From: HK-STAS-PATE-34 sp031973435
Lineage (GTDB): Bacteria > Patescibacteriota > Minisyncoccia > Phycocordibacterales > UBA9973
Direction: 5' to 3'
DNA: 10,224 nucleotides
NCBI GenBank assembly: GCA_031973435.1
Contig: DALYDA010000020.1
Span: 1-10,224, forward strand
Below, piece by piece: positions 1 to 6,845 of this stretch. The notes under the pieces are model-generated. The model saw only the letters and a program-made list of their open reading frames with translations. It ran no database searches and was not told the origin of the DNA. Every line of letters begins with the position of its first letter. Position 1 is the stretch's first letter. The translations under genes and the position numbers were made by a program.

Positions 1-1
1 A

Positions 2-85
2 GGGTTTGAAGAAGATCTAAAGAAAACAGCAGGAGTTTCGGAGATTACATTTGGAGATGGTGAGGAAAAGATTAGAATAAACTAA
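2..85 (+). CDS. C-terminal fragment of an unidentified protein
   Basis: An open frame enters from the left edge and gives 27 residues ending in GDGEEKIRIN before a TAA stop. Only this charged tail is visible. The next gene's ATG begins one base after the stop, so the two are probably co-transcribed and translationally coupled. The pattern (acidic/lysine-rich helix, then a short strand with a GEEKIRI-like ending) resembles the tails of some aminoacyl-tRNA synthetases of the Ile/Leu group, but 27 residues are too few to name the protein. Confidence 0.6.
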   Translation, partial: GFEEDLKKTAGVSEITFGDGEEKIRIN

Positions 86-86
86 T

Positions 87-692
87 ATGAAAAAAGTATT
101 TATAGTTCACGGATTTATGGCGAGCGCGGAATCAAACTGGAGCCCGCTTCTTCGAGATAAACTCAGTTCGCTTGGTTACGAAGTTAATCTGCTTGATATG
201 CCACAACCAAACTATCCTCGCCAGAAAAAATGGTTAGAGAAATTACATGAATCTATGGGCTCTCCAGATGAGGATACCATTCTTATTGGTCACAGTCTTG
301 GAGGTGTCGTGACACTAAGATATCTGGAAAGTCTTGTTGATACTCAAAAAATCGAGCACGCAATAATAGTTTCTGGTGCTCATAGAAAAATATTTGATTA
401 TTCTATAGAAATGATTATGGATTTTTTGATAACTTCAAATTTCTTCACGAAAAAAACTAATTTTGAGGAAATAAAAAAACACGCAAAAAAGTTTACTGTA
501 ATATACGGAAGCGACGATCCTGTTGTGCCACCAGTTCAAGGCGCAGAGATATCCGAAGGTTTAGGAGTGACACCACACATTATCGAAGATGGTGGACATT
601 TGTGTGAAGATTCAGGTAAAGCAAAATACACAGAACTAATTAAAATTATTGTTGATTCAGTGCAAAAAAATGAACGAAATAACTTGGAATGA
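87..692 (+). CDS. RBBP9/YdeN-like serine hydrolase (alpha/beta fold)
   Basis: This is a 201-residue single-domain alpha/beta hydrolase with no signal peptide, so it should act in the cytoplasm. Visible landmarks are the first beta strand with the oxyanion motif VFIVHGF (residues 4-10), the nucleophile elbow GHSLGG with Ser70, the acid in GSDDPVVP (Asp144 by analogy with RBBP9) and the His in EDGGHL (His171). All three catalytic residues are present in the family order. The length is close to the roughly 190 residues usual for RBBP9. Members are serine hydrolases whose natural substrates are mostly unknown, so only hydrolase activity can be claimed. The ATG sits one base after the upstream stop. 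The gene ends in TGA and overlaps the next gene (csaA) by 23 bases. A paralogue lies just beyond csaA. Confidence 0.88.
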   Translation: MKKVFIVHGFMASAESNWSPLLRDKLSSLGYEVNLLDMPQPNYPRQKKWLEKLHESMGSPDEDTILIGHSLGGVVTLRYLESLVDTQKIEHAIIVSGAHRKIFDYSIEMIMDFLITSNFFTKKTNFEEIKKHAKKFTVIYGSDDPVVPPVQGAEISEGLGVTPHIIEDGGHLCEDSGKAKYTELIKIIVDSVQKNERNNLE

Positions 693-1008
693 TTTTGAAA
701 AAATAGAAATACGAGTTGGAACGATAATCGAAACATCGGATTTTCCGGAGGCTCGCAAACCTGCGTATAAATTGAAAATTGATTTAGGCTCTGATTTGGG
801 TATAAAAAATTCCAGCGCTCAGATTACAAAGCATTATACAAAAGAGGAGCTTGTTGGTAGGCAGGTGGTATGTGTTTGTAATTTCCCACCAAAACAAATA
901 GGACCGTTTGTGTCAGAGGTTTTAACGACTGGTTTTGCTGATGAGAATGGTAATGTTGTTTTGTCAGAGCCTGAACGCAATGTACCAAACGGAAGTAGAT
1001 TGTATTAA
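670..1008 (+). CDS. csaA: CsaA-type tRNA-binding domain protein
   Basis: This 112-residue stand-alone OB-fold tRNA-binding domain aligns by eye along its whole length with CsaA/YgjH proteins. Matching blocks are DFEKIEIRVGTI, FPEARKPAYKLKIDLG, IKNSSAQITKHY, VCNFPPKQIGPF and the ending VPNGSRLY. The fold is shared with Trbp111 and the C-terminal domain of many methionyl-tRNA synthetases. It dimerises and binds structured RNA. CsaA has also been described as an export-related chaperone in Bacillus. A TTG at 649 is an alternative start, but the ATG at 670 gives the usual family N-terminus (a short lead before the DFEKIEIR block). That ATG lies inside the end of the hydrolase gene in another frame, so translation is probably coupled. 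No clear Shine-Dalgarno site is visible. The metG in this window lacks this domain, so action in trans is possible but unproven. Confidence 0.9.
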   Translation: MNEITWNDFEKIEIRVGTIIETSDFPEARKPAYKLKIDLGSDLGIKNSSAQITKHYTKEELVGRQVVCVCNFPPKQIGPFVSEVLTTGFADENGNVVLSEPERNVPNGSRLY

Positions 1009-1019
1009 TTTGTTATAAT
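1000..1019 (+). promoter_or_regulatory. Extended -10 promoter, probably leaderless
   Basis: An extended -10 element, TGTTATAAT, covers 1011-1019 and ends 7 bases before the ATG at 1027. Transcription would start at or next to the start codon, giving a leaderless mRNA. No -35 box sits at the usual distance, but a TTGT lies at 1000-1003, seven bases before the TG. The same arrangement occurs before the gene at 2199. Confidence 0.6.
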
Positions 1020-1026
1020 AGTGGGT

Positions 1027-1490
1027 ATGAAAAAGGTCTACATAATACATCGCTGGAGTGGGGGATCAGGATGCGACTGGTATCCATGGCTAAAGGCAGA
1101 ACTCCTAAAAATGGGCTATGAGGCGCATGTTCCAGAGATGCCAAACACTGATAAGCCTGTGATATCTGAAAGAGTAGATTTTCTAAAAGATTATATAGGT
1201 AGACCTGACGAGAATACTTTTTTCGTAGGGCACTCTATTGGTGCACAAACAGTGCTTCGTTATCTGGAGACATTTCCTGAAGGAACAAAAGTGGGCGGGC
1301 TTGTGTTTGTGGCTCCGTGGTTTAAGGTTGAGAATCTAGAGGATGAGGAGACACGGGAGCTCGCTAGTCCTTGGATCGAGACTCCTATAGATTTGGCAAA
1401 AATAAAAAGCATGACGTCAAAAATAAAGGCGTATTTTTCTACAAATGAACCATACGGATTTGTAGACGAGAACAAAAAGATTTTTGAAAA
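1027..1490 (+). CDS. Second RBBP9-like hydrolase, 3' end lost in gap
   Basis: 154 residues are visible before a run of N removes the rest, so the fragment is partial by assembly and not by mutation. It aligns without gaps to the 87-692 hydrolase from the first Met to the nucleophile, which is Ser70 (GHSIGA) in both. It differs at two notable places. The oxyanion motif reads HRW where the paralogue has HGF. The region of the catalytic acid reads STNEPYGF, with Glu141 where the family has Asp. The catalytic His would lie in the missing part. By comparison with the paralogue about 40-45 residues are missing. A GTG at 1021 is an alternative start, but the ATG at 1027 matches the paralogue's MKKV start and suits the promoter at 1011-1019. 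Whether it is catalytically active is uncertain. Confidence 0.85.
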
Positions 1491-1590
1491 NNNNNNNNNN
1501 NNNNNNNNNNNNNNNNNNNNNNNNNNNNNNNNNNNNNNNNNNNNNNNNNNNNNNNNNNNNNNNNNNNNNNNNNNNNNNNNNNNNNNNNNN
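1491..1590. other. Assembly gap (100 N)
   Basis: One hundred N is a conventional placeholder for a gap of unknown size. It hides the end of the second hydrolase, its stop codon and the bases upstream of recO. About 120-130 bases are needed just to finish the hydrolase if it is as long as its paralogue, so the real gap is probably longer than drawn. Confidence 0.95.
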
Positions 1591-2166
1591 ATGCATCACA
1601 AATATCATACAGAAGCTATAGTGCTCGGCACGAGAAATATTGGTGAGTCGGATAGACTTATTATATTTTTTACACGCGAGATGGGAGTGATATTTGCAAA
1701 AGCTCAAGGTATAAGAAAACTGCAATCAAAGCTTCGCTTTGCGATACAAACTGGATCTTGTGTGAGGGTAGACCTTGTGAAGGGGAGAGATATCTGGCGT
1801 GTTACGTCAGCGACGCATGTACCCCTTGCGGACGGGATCTTCAAAGATAGTAACAATGCCAAACTTTATATCAAAATACTTAGTCTCATATACAGACTCT
1901 ACAGAAGTGAGAATGCCGAGCCTGAACTTTTTGACGACGTAATAAAAACAGCTCAGATTTTGTCTACAAATATATATTCAGGAACAGATAGAGATTTTTT
2001 CGAGATATCTTCTGTTATGATGGTACTCACACACCTTGGGTATTGGGAACAAGAGGAAATATCTTTGTCCAAACCATACGAAATGTCTCTCACGGATGAA
2101 ATACTACAAAACAGAACCAATTTTATTGTTCGTATAAACAAGGCACTTAAGGATACACAACTCTAA
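1591..2166 (+). CDS. recO: DNA repair protein RecO (short form)
   Basis: RecO is the recombination mediator that works with RecR to load RecA on SSB-coated single-stranded DNA and to anneal strands. The protein is 191 residues. It begins MHHKYHTEAIVLGTRNIGESDRL, continues with a strand-rich OB-fold (roughly residues 1-80, including FTREMGVIFAKAQGIRKLQSKLR), and ends in a helical region. RecO of model bacteria is around 240-255 residues and often carries a four-cysteine zinc site in the C-terminal half. Here only one Cys is visible, so that site is absent. The ATG falls on the first base after the gap. It is taken as the true start because the MHHKYxTEA opening is typical of RecO, but upstream sequence is not available. 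TAA stop; the next gene starts 32 bases downstream from its own promoter. Confidence 0.88.
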   Translation: MHHKYHTEAIVLGTRNIGESDRLIIFFTREMGVIFAKAQGIRKLQSKLRFAIQTGSCVRVDLVKGRDIWRVTSATHVPLADGIFKDSNNAKLYIKILSLIYRLYRSENAEPELFDDVIKTAQILSTNIYSGTDRDFFEISSVMMVLTHLGYWEQEEISLSKPYEMSLTDEILQNRTNFIVRINKALKDTQL

Positions 2167-2172
2167 AAAGTA

Positions 2173-2192
2173 TTGTTTCCTCGTGTTATAAT
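2173..2192 (+). promoter_or_regulatory. Extended -10 promoter, probably leaderless
   Basis: TGTTATAAT at 2184-2192 is a perfect extended -10 ending 6 bases before the ATG at 2199. A start site seven bases downstream of the -10 would fall on the A of that ATG. A TTGT at 2173-2176 stands seven bases before the TG, exactly as in the promoter at 1000-1019. No conventional -35 is seen. Confidence 0.65.
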
Positions 2193-2198
2193 CCCTGT

Positions 2199-4113
2199 AT
2201 GTTAAGTGATGACAACAAGCTCGACAAAGTCGAAAAACTTGAAAACAGACTGTATAGTGCCAGCAGAAATGGTATCAGTAGTGCGCGTGCAAAAATACAT
2301 TCAATCAGAAGAGATCTTCCAAATCACTGGAATGAAGTGAAAAATCCTGTACCCGAAGCACATGTTATAGCTAAAACATCAAAGTTTTTCCGAAAAATGT
2401 TTCTTATTTCTTCGGGCTTTTTAGTCGTCGCTATCGGTGTTGCATTGTTTACTATTTTTTATGGGTCAGGTGGAGTATCAAACGAAAATGTCGATGTGAA
2501 TATCCTAGGTTCGACTTTTACTGATGGTGGAGAGACTCTTTCTATCTCGGTTGAGTCTGTAAACAGGAATCCTGTACCGCTTGAGCTTGTAGATCTTTTG
2601 ATAGAGTACCCAAGAGGAGCAAGTGATACAGATGATGTCGTAAGAATACGTGAATCTATTGGGACCATATCTTCCGGAGAGTCAGTTGTTGTTACAAAAG
2701 ACGTAATCTTGTTTGGTGAGATCGGAACAGAAAGAACTATCAAAGCGACACTCGAATACAGACTTTCAGACTCCAATGCAATCTTTGTAAAAGAAGCGTT
2801 TTTTCCAGTTACGATAAATTCTTCTCCACTCGATATCACAATTAATGGTTCTGCTACTGCTGTATCAGGACAAGAAATGACATTTGATATAGTTGCGACT
2901 TCTTCAGCTCGAGAAACTCTCAAAAACGTTTTGGTAAAAATAGAGTATCCATTCGGCTATACATTTGTGAGTTCTACTCCAGAGCCTTCATATAACACAA
3001 CGTCATTCTATCTAGGAGATTTTGAGCCTGGGGAGAGTAAGAAAATAAAAGTAGTTGGAAAAATAGAAGGGGGAGACAATGAAACTAGAGCATTTAGAAT
3101 ATATGTAGGAGAACAAGACAATGTCGCGCAAACTGAGATATCTGTTATGTACAACTCCGTTCTGAAAACTGTTACGATTTCAAAACCATTTTTGGATGCA
3201 CGTATAGTTTACGGTGGATCAGTTCAGAGTACATACGAAGCAAGTCCAAATCAGACTCTTCCTCTTCAAATCCTCTGGTCAAACAATCTTCCGTCTGACA
3301 TAACAGATGCTGAGATCGTCGCAACTTTTGGCGGCAATGCGATAGATATGAGTTCTATTAAGGCACAAAATAGTTTCTACAACTCAAATACAGGAGAGCT
3401 TGTCTGGAGCAAGGACACATTAGGAGAATTTAAGAGACTAGAAGCAGGTTCTAGCGGAACACTTGCACTTTCACTCAAGTCCCNNNNNNNNNNATACAAG
3501 CGGAAAAGGGGTTTTGACTAACCCTACCATCACAGTATCTGTTTCAGTAAGAGGGAATCAATTTTCTCAAGGTGTAACAGGAAGTCAGGCCACATCTATT
3601 GCGACTACGACATTTAAACTTTCTTCAGATTTTCAAGTGTCTGCAAAGTCAACATATAAAGACGGTCCTTTTGTAAATACAGGAGCACTTCCTCCAAAGG
3701 TTGGTGCTGAGACTACATATACTCTTACTTGGACTGCTACTAACTCTTCAAATGCCCTTACAGACGGATACGCAAAAGCAACTCTACCTCTTTATGTAAC
3801 TTGGAAAAATGTGATATCTCCTACATCCGAAAATGTCTCATATAACAGCGCAACTCGTGAAGTTAGATGGGACTTTGGTTCTGTTTCCCCTGCGACAGGT
3901 TACGGTACTTCCGCTCGTAGTGTTTCTTTCCAAGTTGGACTAACCCCTTCCACTTCTCAAGTTGGAGATCCACCAGAGCTTATGGGCGATACTGTCTCTT
4001 CAGCATTCGACACGTATGTTGGAGCGAGTCTCAATAGAAGTTGGGCAGCTGTATCAACAAGGACTGTTGGAGACACAGGGTATTCATCAGGATTCGCAGA
4101 TGTGGTAGAGTAG
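2199..4113 (+). CDS. Membrane-anchored surface protein with Ig-like repeats
   Basis: One gene is broken by the 10-N gap: 428 residues precede it and 205 follow. The N-terminus (1-64) is charged and cytoplasmic in appearance. A single hydrophobic segment follows at about residues 67-88, and the rest is Ser/Thr/Asn-rich beta sandwich that should face outward (N-in topology). There are at least three related units of the DUF11/CARDB-like kind. Each has a strand with an aromatic or proline-rich turn, then an asparagine-serine turn with 'ExxW'-like strands, then a glycine-containing strand: residues about 241-290, 370-425, and 95-148 after the gap. Matching signatures are YNSNTGELVW before the gap and YNSATREVRW after it. 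There is no catalytic motif, so a structural or adhesive surface role is inferred. The leaderless promoter at 2184-2192 drives it. glyS begins ten bases after the TAG stop. Confidence 0.8.
3484..3493. other. Assembly gap (10 N) inside a gene
   Basis: The coding frame before the gap and the frame after it differ if exactly ten bases are inserted. They join if the true number of bases is a multiple of three. The protein character is the same on both sides, so the N count is nominal and this is not a real frameshift. Confidence 0.9.
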
Positions 4114-4138
4114 CAAAATACATATGAAAAAAACTGAC

Positions 4139-4143
4139 GAGGT
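4139..4143 (+). promoter_or_regulatory. Shine-Dalgarno site deciding the glyS start
   Basis: GAGGT is separated by seven bases from the ATG at 4151, whereas nothing comparable precedes the ATG at 4124. This favours the shorter GlyRS product. Confidence 0.55.
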
Positions 4144-4150
4144 AACTAAA

Positions 4151-5437
4151 ATGGATAAGATAATTTCGCTCTGCAAGCGTAGGGGTTTTGTCTTTCAAGG
4201 ATCAGAGATATACGGAGGACTTGCTGGAGCCTTTGATTATGGGCATTTGGGTAATGAACTATTGGATAATATAAAAGCATCTTGGTGGGCGAAGTTTGTT
4301 TCAAATCGTGAGGATATGTATGGAATCCGCGCAGCAATACTTATGCGACAAGAAGTTTGGCAGGCTACAGGACACGTGGACAATTTTGCAGATCCGATGG
4401 TTGAGTGTGAAAAATGTAAAAGACGTTTTCGTGCAGATCAAATAGAAGACAAGACAAAGTGTGCAGAGTGCGATGGGTTGCTTGGTGAACCAAAGCAGTT
4501 CAACATGATGTTCCAAACTAAAGTTGGAGCTTCTGAAGATTCTGGTTCTATTTCATATCTTCGCCCAGAAACAGCACAAGGAATATTTGTTAATTTTAAA
4601 AATGTTGTAGATGCATACCATCCAAAACTACCTTTTGGTATTGCTCAGATAGGAAAAGCATTTCGAAACGAGATCACTCCACGAGATTTTCTTTTCCGAC
4701 AAAGAGAGTTCGAGCAGATGGAAATCGAATATTTCGTTCGTGAAGAGGAATGGGAAAAGAATTTTGATTTTTGGAAAGATGCAATGTTTGAATGGATTAG
4801 TGAAGTAGGAATTGATACTTTAAAAACTCATGAGCTACTTGTGAGTGATGAAGATAGGGCATTTTATTCTCAAAAAACAATAGATTTCGAATTTGATTAT
4901 CCTTTTGGAAGAAAAGAGCTTTTTGGTCTTGCCTACAGAACAGACTATGATCTAAAAACACACAAACTAGAATATGTAGATGAAGAAGTTGGTGGAAAAA
5001 TTACTCCACATTGTATAGAGCCGTCTTTCGGTGCAGACAGAGCATTCTTGGCAGTCCTACTTTCTGCCTATCACGAAGACGAAATGAATGGGGAAGTGAG
5101 AGAGTACTTGAAACTGAAACCAAGTATTGCGCCAGTCTTATGTGCAGTGTCACCACTTCTCAAAAACAAACCAGAACTAGTAGAGAAAGCGCGAGAACTT
5201 TTCAAAATGCTTAAAAAGGAATTTGGAAATGTTGCTTATGATGATAATGGAAATATTGGTAAGAGATATCGAAGACAAGATGAGATAGGTACACCATGGT
5301 GTATCGTTGTAGACTTCGATACTCTTGGAGAGAAGGCTGAACTTCTAGATACAGTAACCATAAGGGATCGTGACACAGGAGAACAAGAGAGAATAAAAAT
5401 AAGTGAAATAGAAAGTTATATAAAAAATAAAATGTAA
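4151..5437 (+). CDS. glyS: Glycyl-tRNA synthetase (alpha2, class II)
   Basis: The enzyme charges tRNA-Gly with glycine using ATP. It is the homodimeric type shared with archaea, eukaryotes and many bacteria, not the alpha2beta2 enzyme of E. coli. From the ATG at 4151 the protein is 428 residues; an in-frame ATG at 4124 would add nine. The later start is preferred because GAGGT at 4139-4143 lies seven bases before it and MDKIISLCKRRGF is the usual family N-terminus. Counted from 4124, visible features are GSEIYGGL (27-34), a zinc ribbon with Cys95, Cys98, Cys113 and Cys116, motif 2 around FRNEITPRDF (180-189) with FRQREFEQME, motif 3 EPSFGADRAF (299-308), and a C-terminal anticodon-binding domain from about 333. 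All core elements are present. A strong terminator follows the stop by three bases. Confidence 0.93.
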   Translation: MDKIISLCKRRGFVFQGSEIYGGLAGAFDYGHLGNELLDNIKASWWAKFVSNREDMYGIRAAILMRQEVWQATGHVDNFADPMVECEKCKRRFRADQIEDKTKCAECDGLLGEPKQFNMMFQTKVGASEDSGSISYLRPETAQGIFVNFKNVVDAYHPKLPFGIAQIGKAFRNEITPRDFLFRQREFEQMEIEYFVREEEWEKNFDFWKDAMFEWISEVGIDTLKTHELLVSDEDRAFYSQKTIDFEFDYPFGRKELFGLAYRTDYDLKTHKLEYVDEEVGGKITPHCIEPSFGADRAFLAVLLSAYHEDEMNGEVREYLKLKPSIAPVLCAVSPLLKNKPELVEKARELFKMLKKEFGNVAYDDNGNIGKRYRRQDEIGTPWCIVVDFDTLGEKAELLDTVTIRDRDTGEQERIKISEIESYIKNKM

Positions 5438-5440
5438 AAT

Positions 5441-5467
5441 AAAAAGCTCGCTGGTGCGAGCTTTTTT
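5441..5467. terminator. Bidirectional intrinsic terminator between glyS and the minus-strand gene
   Basis: A perfect hairpin pairs 5441-5451 with 5456-5466 around a TGGT loop. It has A-runs on the left and T-runs on the right, so it reads as a terminator in both directions. It lies between the glyS stop and the end of the convergent gene at 5469, and so can serve both. Confidence 0.88.
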
Positions 5468-5468
5468 A

Positions 5469-6002
5469 CTATGGCGCTCCAAACATAAGAGAATATGTCA
5501 GATGAAACCCCGCTGAGTACGCTACTGAATATAAAAGAAAATCTGTAGCATAGACCCACCATTTTTTCTGGTCATAGACGTTTATTACCGTCCCAAAACA
5601 TATTCCGGAAACTAACGAGGTTTTCGAAATGGTTCTGACTAAATGATATCCGTCCGTTGTCCAAGCAAAAAATGTAGAGCTTCCAACGAAGTTTTCGCCT
5701 TGTAGCGGGTCACCATTTTCCCATTTGTTTACCCAACTAGAGTCGGGATTCCAGTAATTCTGGTCGGCATCGGGAAAATCGTTCTGGAAATATTGATAAT
5801 GAAATGCCAATGTTTGACTAATACCATCACTTGCTCCAGCTATAAATACCAATCCTGTTTTAACTGTATATTTCTGCCATGGACTGAGCCCGCTATCCTT
5901 TGTTTTAGTTGTGATAGGTTCAAGATCTACCGTTGACAAGTTCTGTGCTTTACTTTCGTAAGCCAGAAGCAAAATAAAGACCCATAAGATAACTCCCTTC
6001 AT
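5469..6002 (-). CDS. Exported conserved hypothetical protein, Bacteroidota-like
   Basis: A 177-residue protein with a signal peptide (hydrophobic core at 4-14, likely cleavage SKA|Q after residue 19). The mature part carries a distinctive block NYWNPDSSWVNKW (82-94), then GDPLQGE (97-103) and FFAWTTDGYHLVR (111-123). Hydrophobic stretches lie at about 47-60, 128-141 and 151-173, so it may sit in the membrane. The block resembles a widespread uncharacterised family that I associate with Bacteroidota and some of their phages, recalled from general pattern and not from a search. No catalytic residues can be named. It has its own promoter and an A-rich leader without a Shine-Dalgarno site, and ends at the shared terminator 5441-5467. 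The A|Q cleavage site is also Bacteroidota-like, which suggests gene transfer. It may function together with the neighbouring barrel protein, but that is only inferred from position. Confidence 0.82.
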   Translation of the reverse strand: MKGVILWVFILLLAYESKAQNLSTVDLEPITTKTKDSGLSPWQKYTVKTGLVFIAGASDGISQTLAFHYQYFQNDFPDADQNYWNPDSSWVNKWENGDPLQGENFVGSSTFFAWTTDGYHLVRTISKTSLVSGICFGTVINVYDQKKWWVYATDFLLYSVAYSAGFHLTYSLMFGAP

Positions 6003-6019
6003 TTTTTAAATTTTTTCCA

Positions 6020-6048
6020 TTTATATCAGAATATCCGTTTTTAAGCAA
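6020..6048 (-). promoter_or_regulatory. Sigma-70-type promoter for the 177-residue exported protein
   Basis: Read on the minus strand, a TTGCTT (complement of 6043-6048) and a TATAAA (complement of 6020-6025) are separated by 17 bases. Transcription would begin near 6013, leaving a leader of about eleven bases before the ATG at 6002. The TG just before the -10 has no spacing base typical of a perfect extended -10. Confidence 0.6.
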
Positions 6049-6068
6049 AGAGGGTATGTAAAAAGAAA

Positions 6069-6100
6069 AATATCGCATGACCTTCACGGCATGCGATATT
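6069..6100 (-). terminator. Intrinsic terminator of the beta-barrel gene
   Basis: Eleven perfect base pairs join 6069-6079 with 6090-6100, and two more C-G pairs form inside the loop. On the minus strand the hairpin is followed by a T-rich tract (complement of 6060-6068, one C inside). It separates the barrel gene from the promoter of the next minus-strand gene, so these are two transcription units and not one operon. The plus side also has a GTTTTT tail. Confidence 0.85.
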
Positions 6101-6117
6101 GTTTTTAGGAGTTGTTA

Positions 6118-6798
6118 CTAAAATCTGTAACCAGCTCCAACTGAAAAAATTTCTTTCCCTGCGGACACCTCGGTATAAATACCTTGGATATCGAGCATCA
6201 CAACCGGACCACTGTTTATTCCAGAAACCGACGGAGTCAGTACACCAGTCATCTTGTCATAGTCCGAAGACATATGACTAAAATTAACTTTGTATCCAGT
6301 CCCTACTCGGAACTTTTTTGTTCCGTAGCAGATTTTCACATCTGTTTCGGAATCGAAAGACCCTCTTCCTGTAGCGATAGATCCCAGTACTTGGTTTTTT
6401 GATTCCCAGTCAAGAAATAAATTTCTCGAAATGGGAGTAAAACCACCTGCAGTGAAACCTCCACCAATACCTTTGTAGCCACTAGAGCTTTGGGTTAAGG
6501 AGAAGGATGCTTTTGGTGCCACCCAGATCTTGTCTTCATTTCTGAAGATAAAACCTCCTGAGACATTGTAGCTGTACGGGTTTGAAATTCCGTAGTTTGC
6601 CTCAACTAAAGCAGTGGTGCCTTTGTACGAAAAGGAAGGTCGGGGGTCAGTATTTTTTGATAAAAGCACTGACATAGAAGCATCCTCTATACGGTATCCT
6701 TCCTGGAAGGATTGGTACGTTTGGAAAGTTGTCTTTTGTGCAATTGCGGAACCGAAGCTCAACGCAAAGTAAATAATTGTAAAAATAACGAATTTCAT
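6118..6798 (-). CDS. Predicted outer-membrane beta-barrel protein
   Basis: A 226-residue protein with a signal peptide ending AIA|Q (cleavage after residue 20). The mature part shows alternating polar/hydrophobic strands rich in Gly, Ser and aromatic residues, for example SYNVSGGFIF (76-85), KGIGGGFTAGGF (109-120) and FRVGTGYKVNFSH (163-175). The last residues are FSVGAGYRF, so the chain ends on the phenylalanine typical of barrels inserted by the BAM complex. An upstream in-frame ATG at 6828 is rejected because it precedes the predicted transcription start and overlaps the -10 box; the ATG at 6798 has AGAAGAA in front of it and begins a clean signal peptide. No enzyme motif is seen, so porin, adhesin or structural roles are all open. 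A barrel of this type is unexpected in a lineage thought to have no outer membrane. Own promoter and own terminator. Confidence 0.78.
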   Translation of the reverse strand: MKFVIFTIIYFALSFGSAIAQKTTFQTYQSFQEGYRIEDASMSVLLSKNTDPRPSFSYKGTTALVEANYGISNPYSYNVSGGFIFRNEDKIWVAPKASFSLTQSSSGYKGIGGGFTAGGFTPISRNLFLDWESKNQVLGSIATGRGSFDSETDVKICYGTKKFRVGTGYKVNFSHMSSDYDKMTGVLTPSVSGINSGPVVMLDIQGIYTEVSAGKEIFSVGAGYRF

Positions 6799-6816
6799 TT
6801 CTTCTAATTTATGTAC

Positions 6817-6845
6817 ATTATAGCACATTTGACTAATAAAGTCAA
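6817..6845 (-). promoter_or_regulatory. Strong promoter of the beta-barrel gene
   Basis: On the minus strand TTGACT (complement of 6840-6845) and a perfect TATAAT (complement of 6817-6822) are 17 bases apart, with TGC before the -10 making it an extended -10. Start near 6810 leaves a leader of about twelve bases with AGAAGAA just before the ATG. It is the best sigma-70-like match in the window. Confidence 0.8.

Noticed and set aside
649..672. TTG start at 649 for csaA
   Set aside because: The ATG at 670 gives the usual CsaA N-terminus; the extra seven residues have no counterpart in the family.
680..700. TGA recoded as glycine (genetic code 25)
   Set aside because: The first hydrolase ends at a TGA where its family length is complete, and no gene in the window contains an internal TGA, so the standard bacterial code fits.
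1021..2166. A single 381-residue hydrolase-RecO fusion
   Set aside because: The frame is open only because 100 N are read through. The left part is an RBBP9-like domain missing its end, and the right part begins with a typical RecO N-terminus.
3463..4113. A separate gene overlapping the end of the 2199 gene
   Set aside because: It exists only because the 10-N placeholder shifts the frame. The repeat signatures are the same on both sides of the gap, so it is one gene.
6061..6110. The strong hairpin near 6085 as a small RNA gene
   Set aside because: It is explained as the terminator of the barrel gene, with a T-rich tract on the minus strand.
6099..6402. Plus-strand open frames opposite the barrel gene
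   Set aside because: They have no family resemblance, no promoter or Shine-Dalgarno site, and lie opposite a gene with a signal peptide, promoter and terminator.
6796..6828. Start of the barrel gene at 6828
   Set aside because: That ATG overlaps the -10 box and lies upstream of the predicted transcription start; the ATG at 6798 begins a clean signal peptide.
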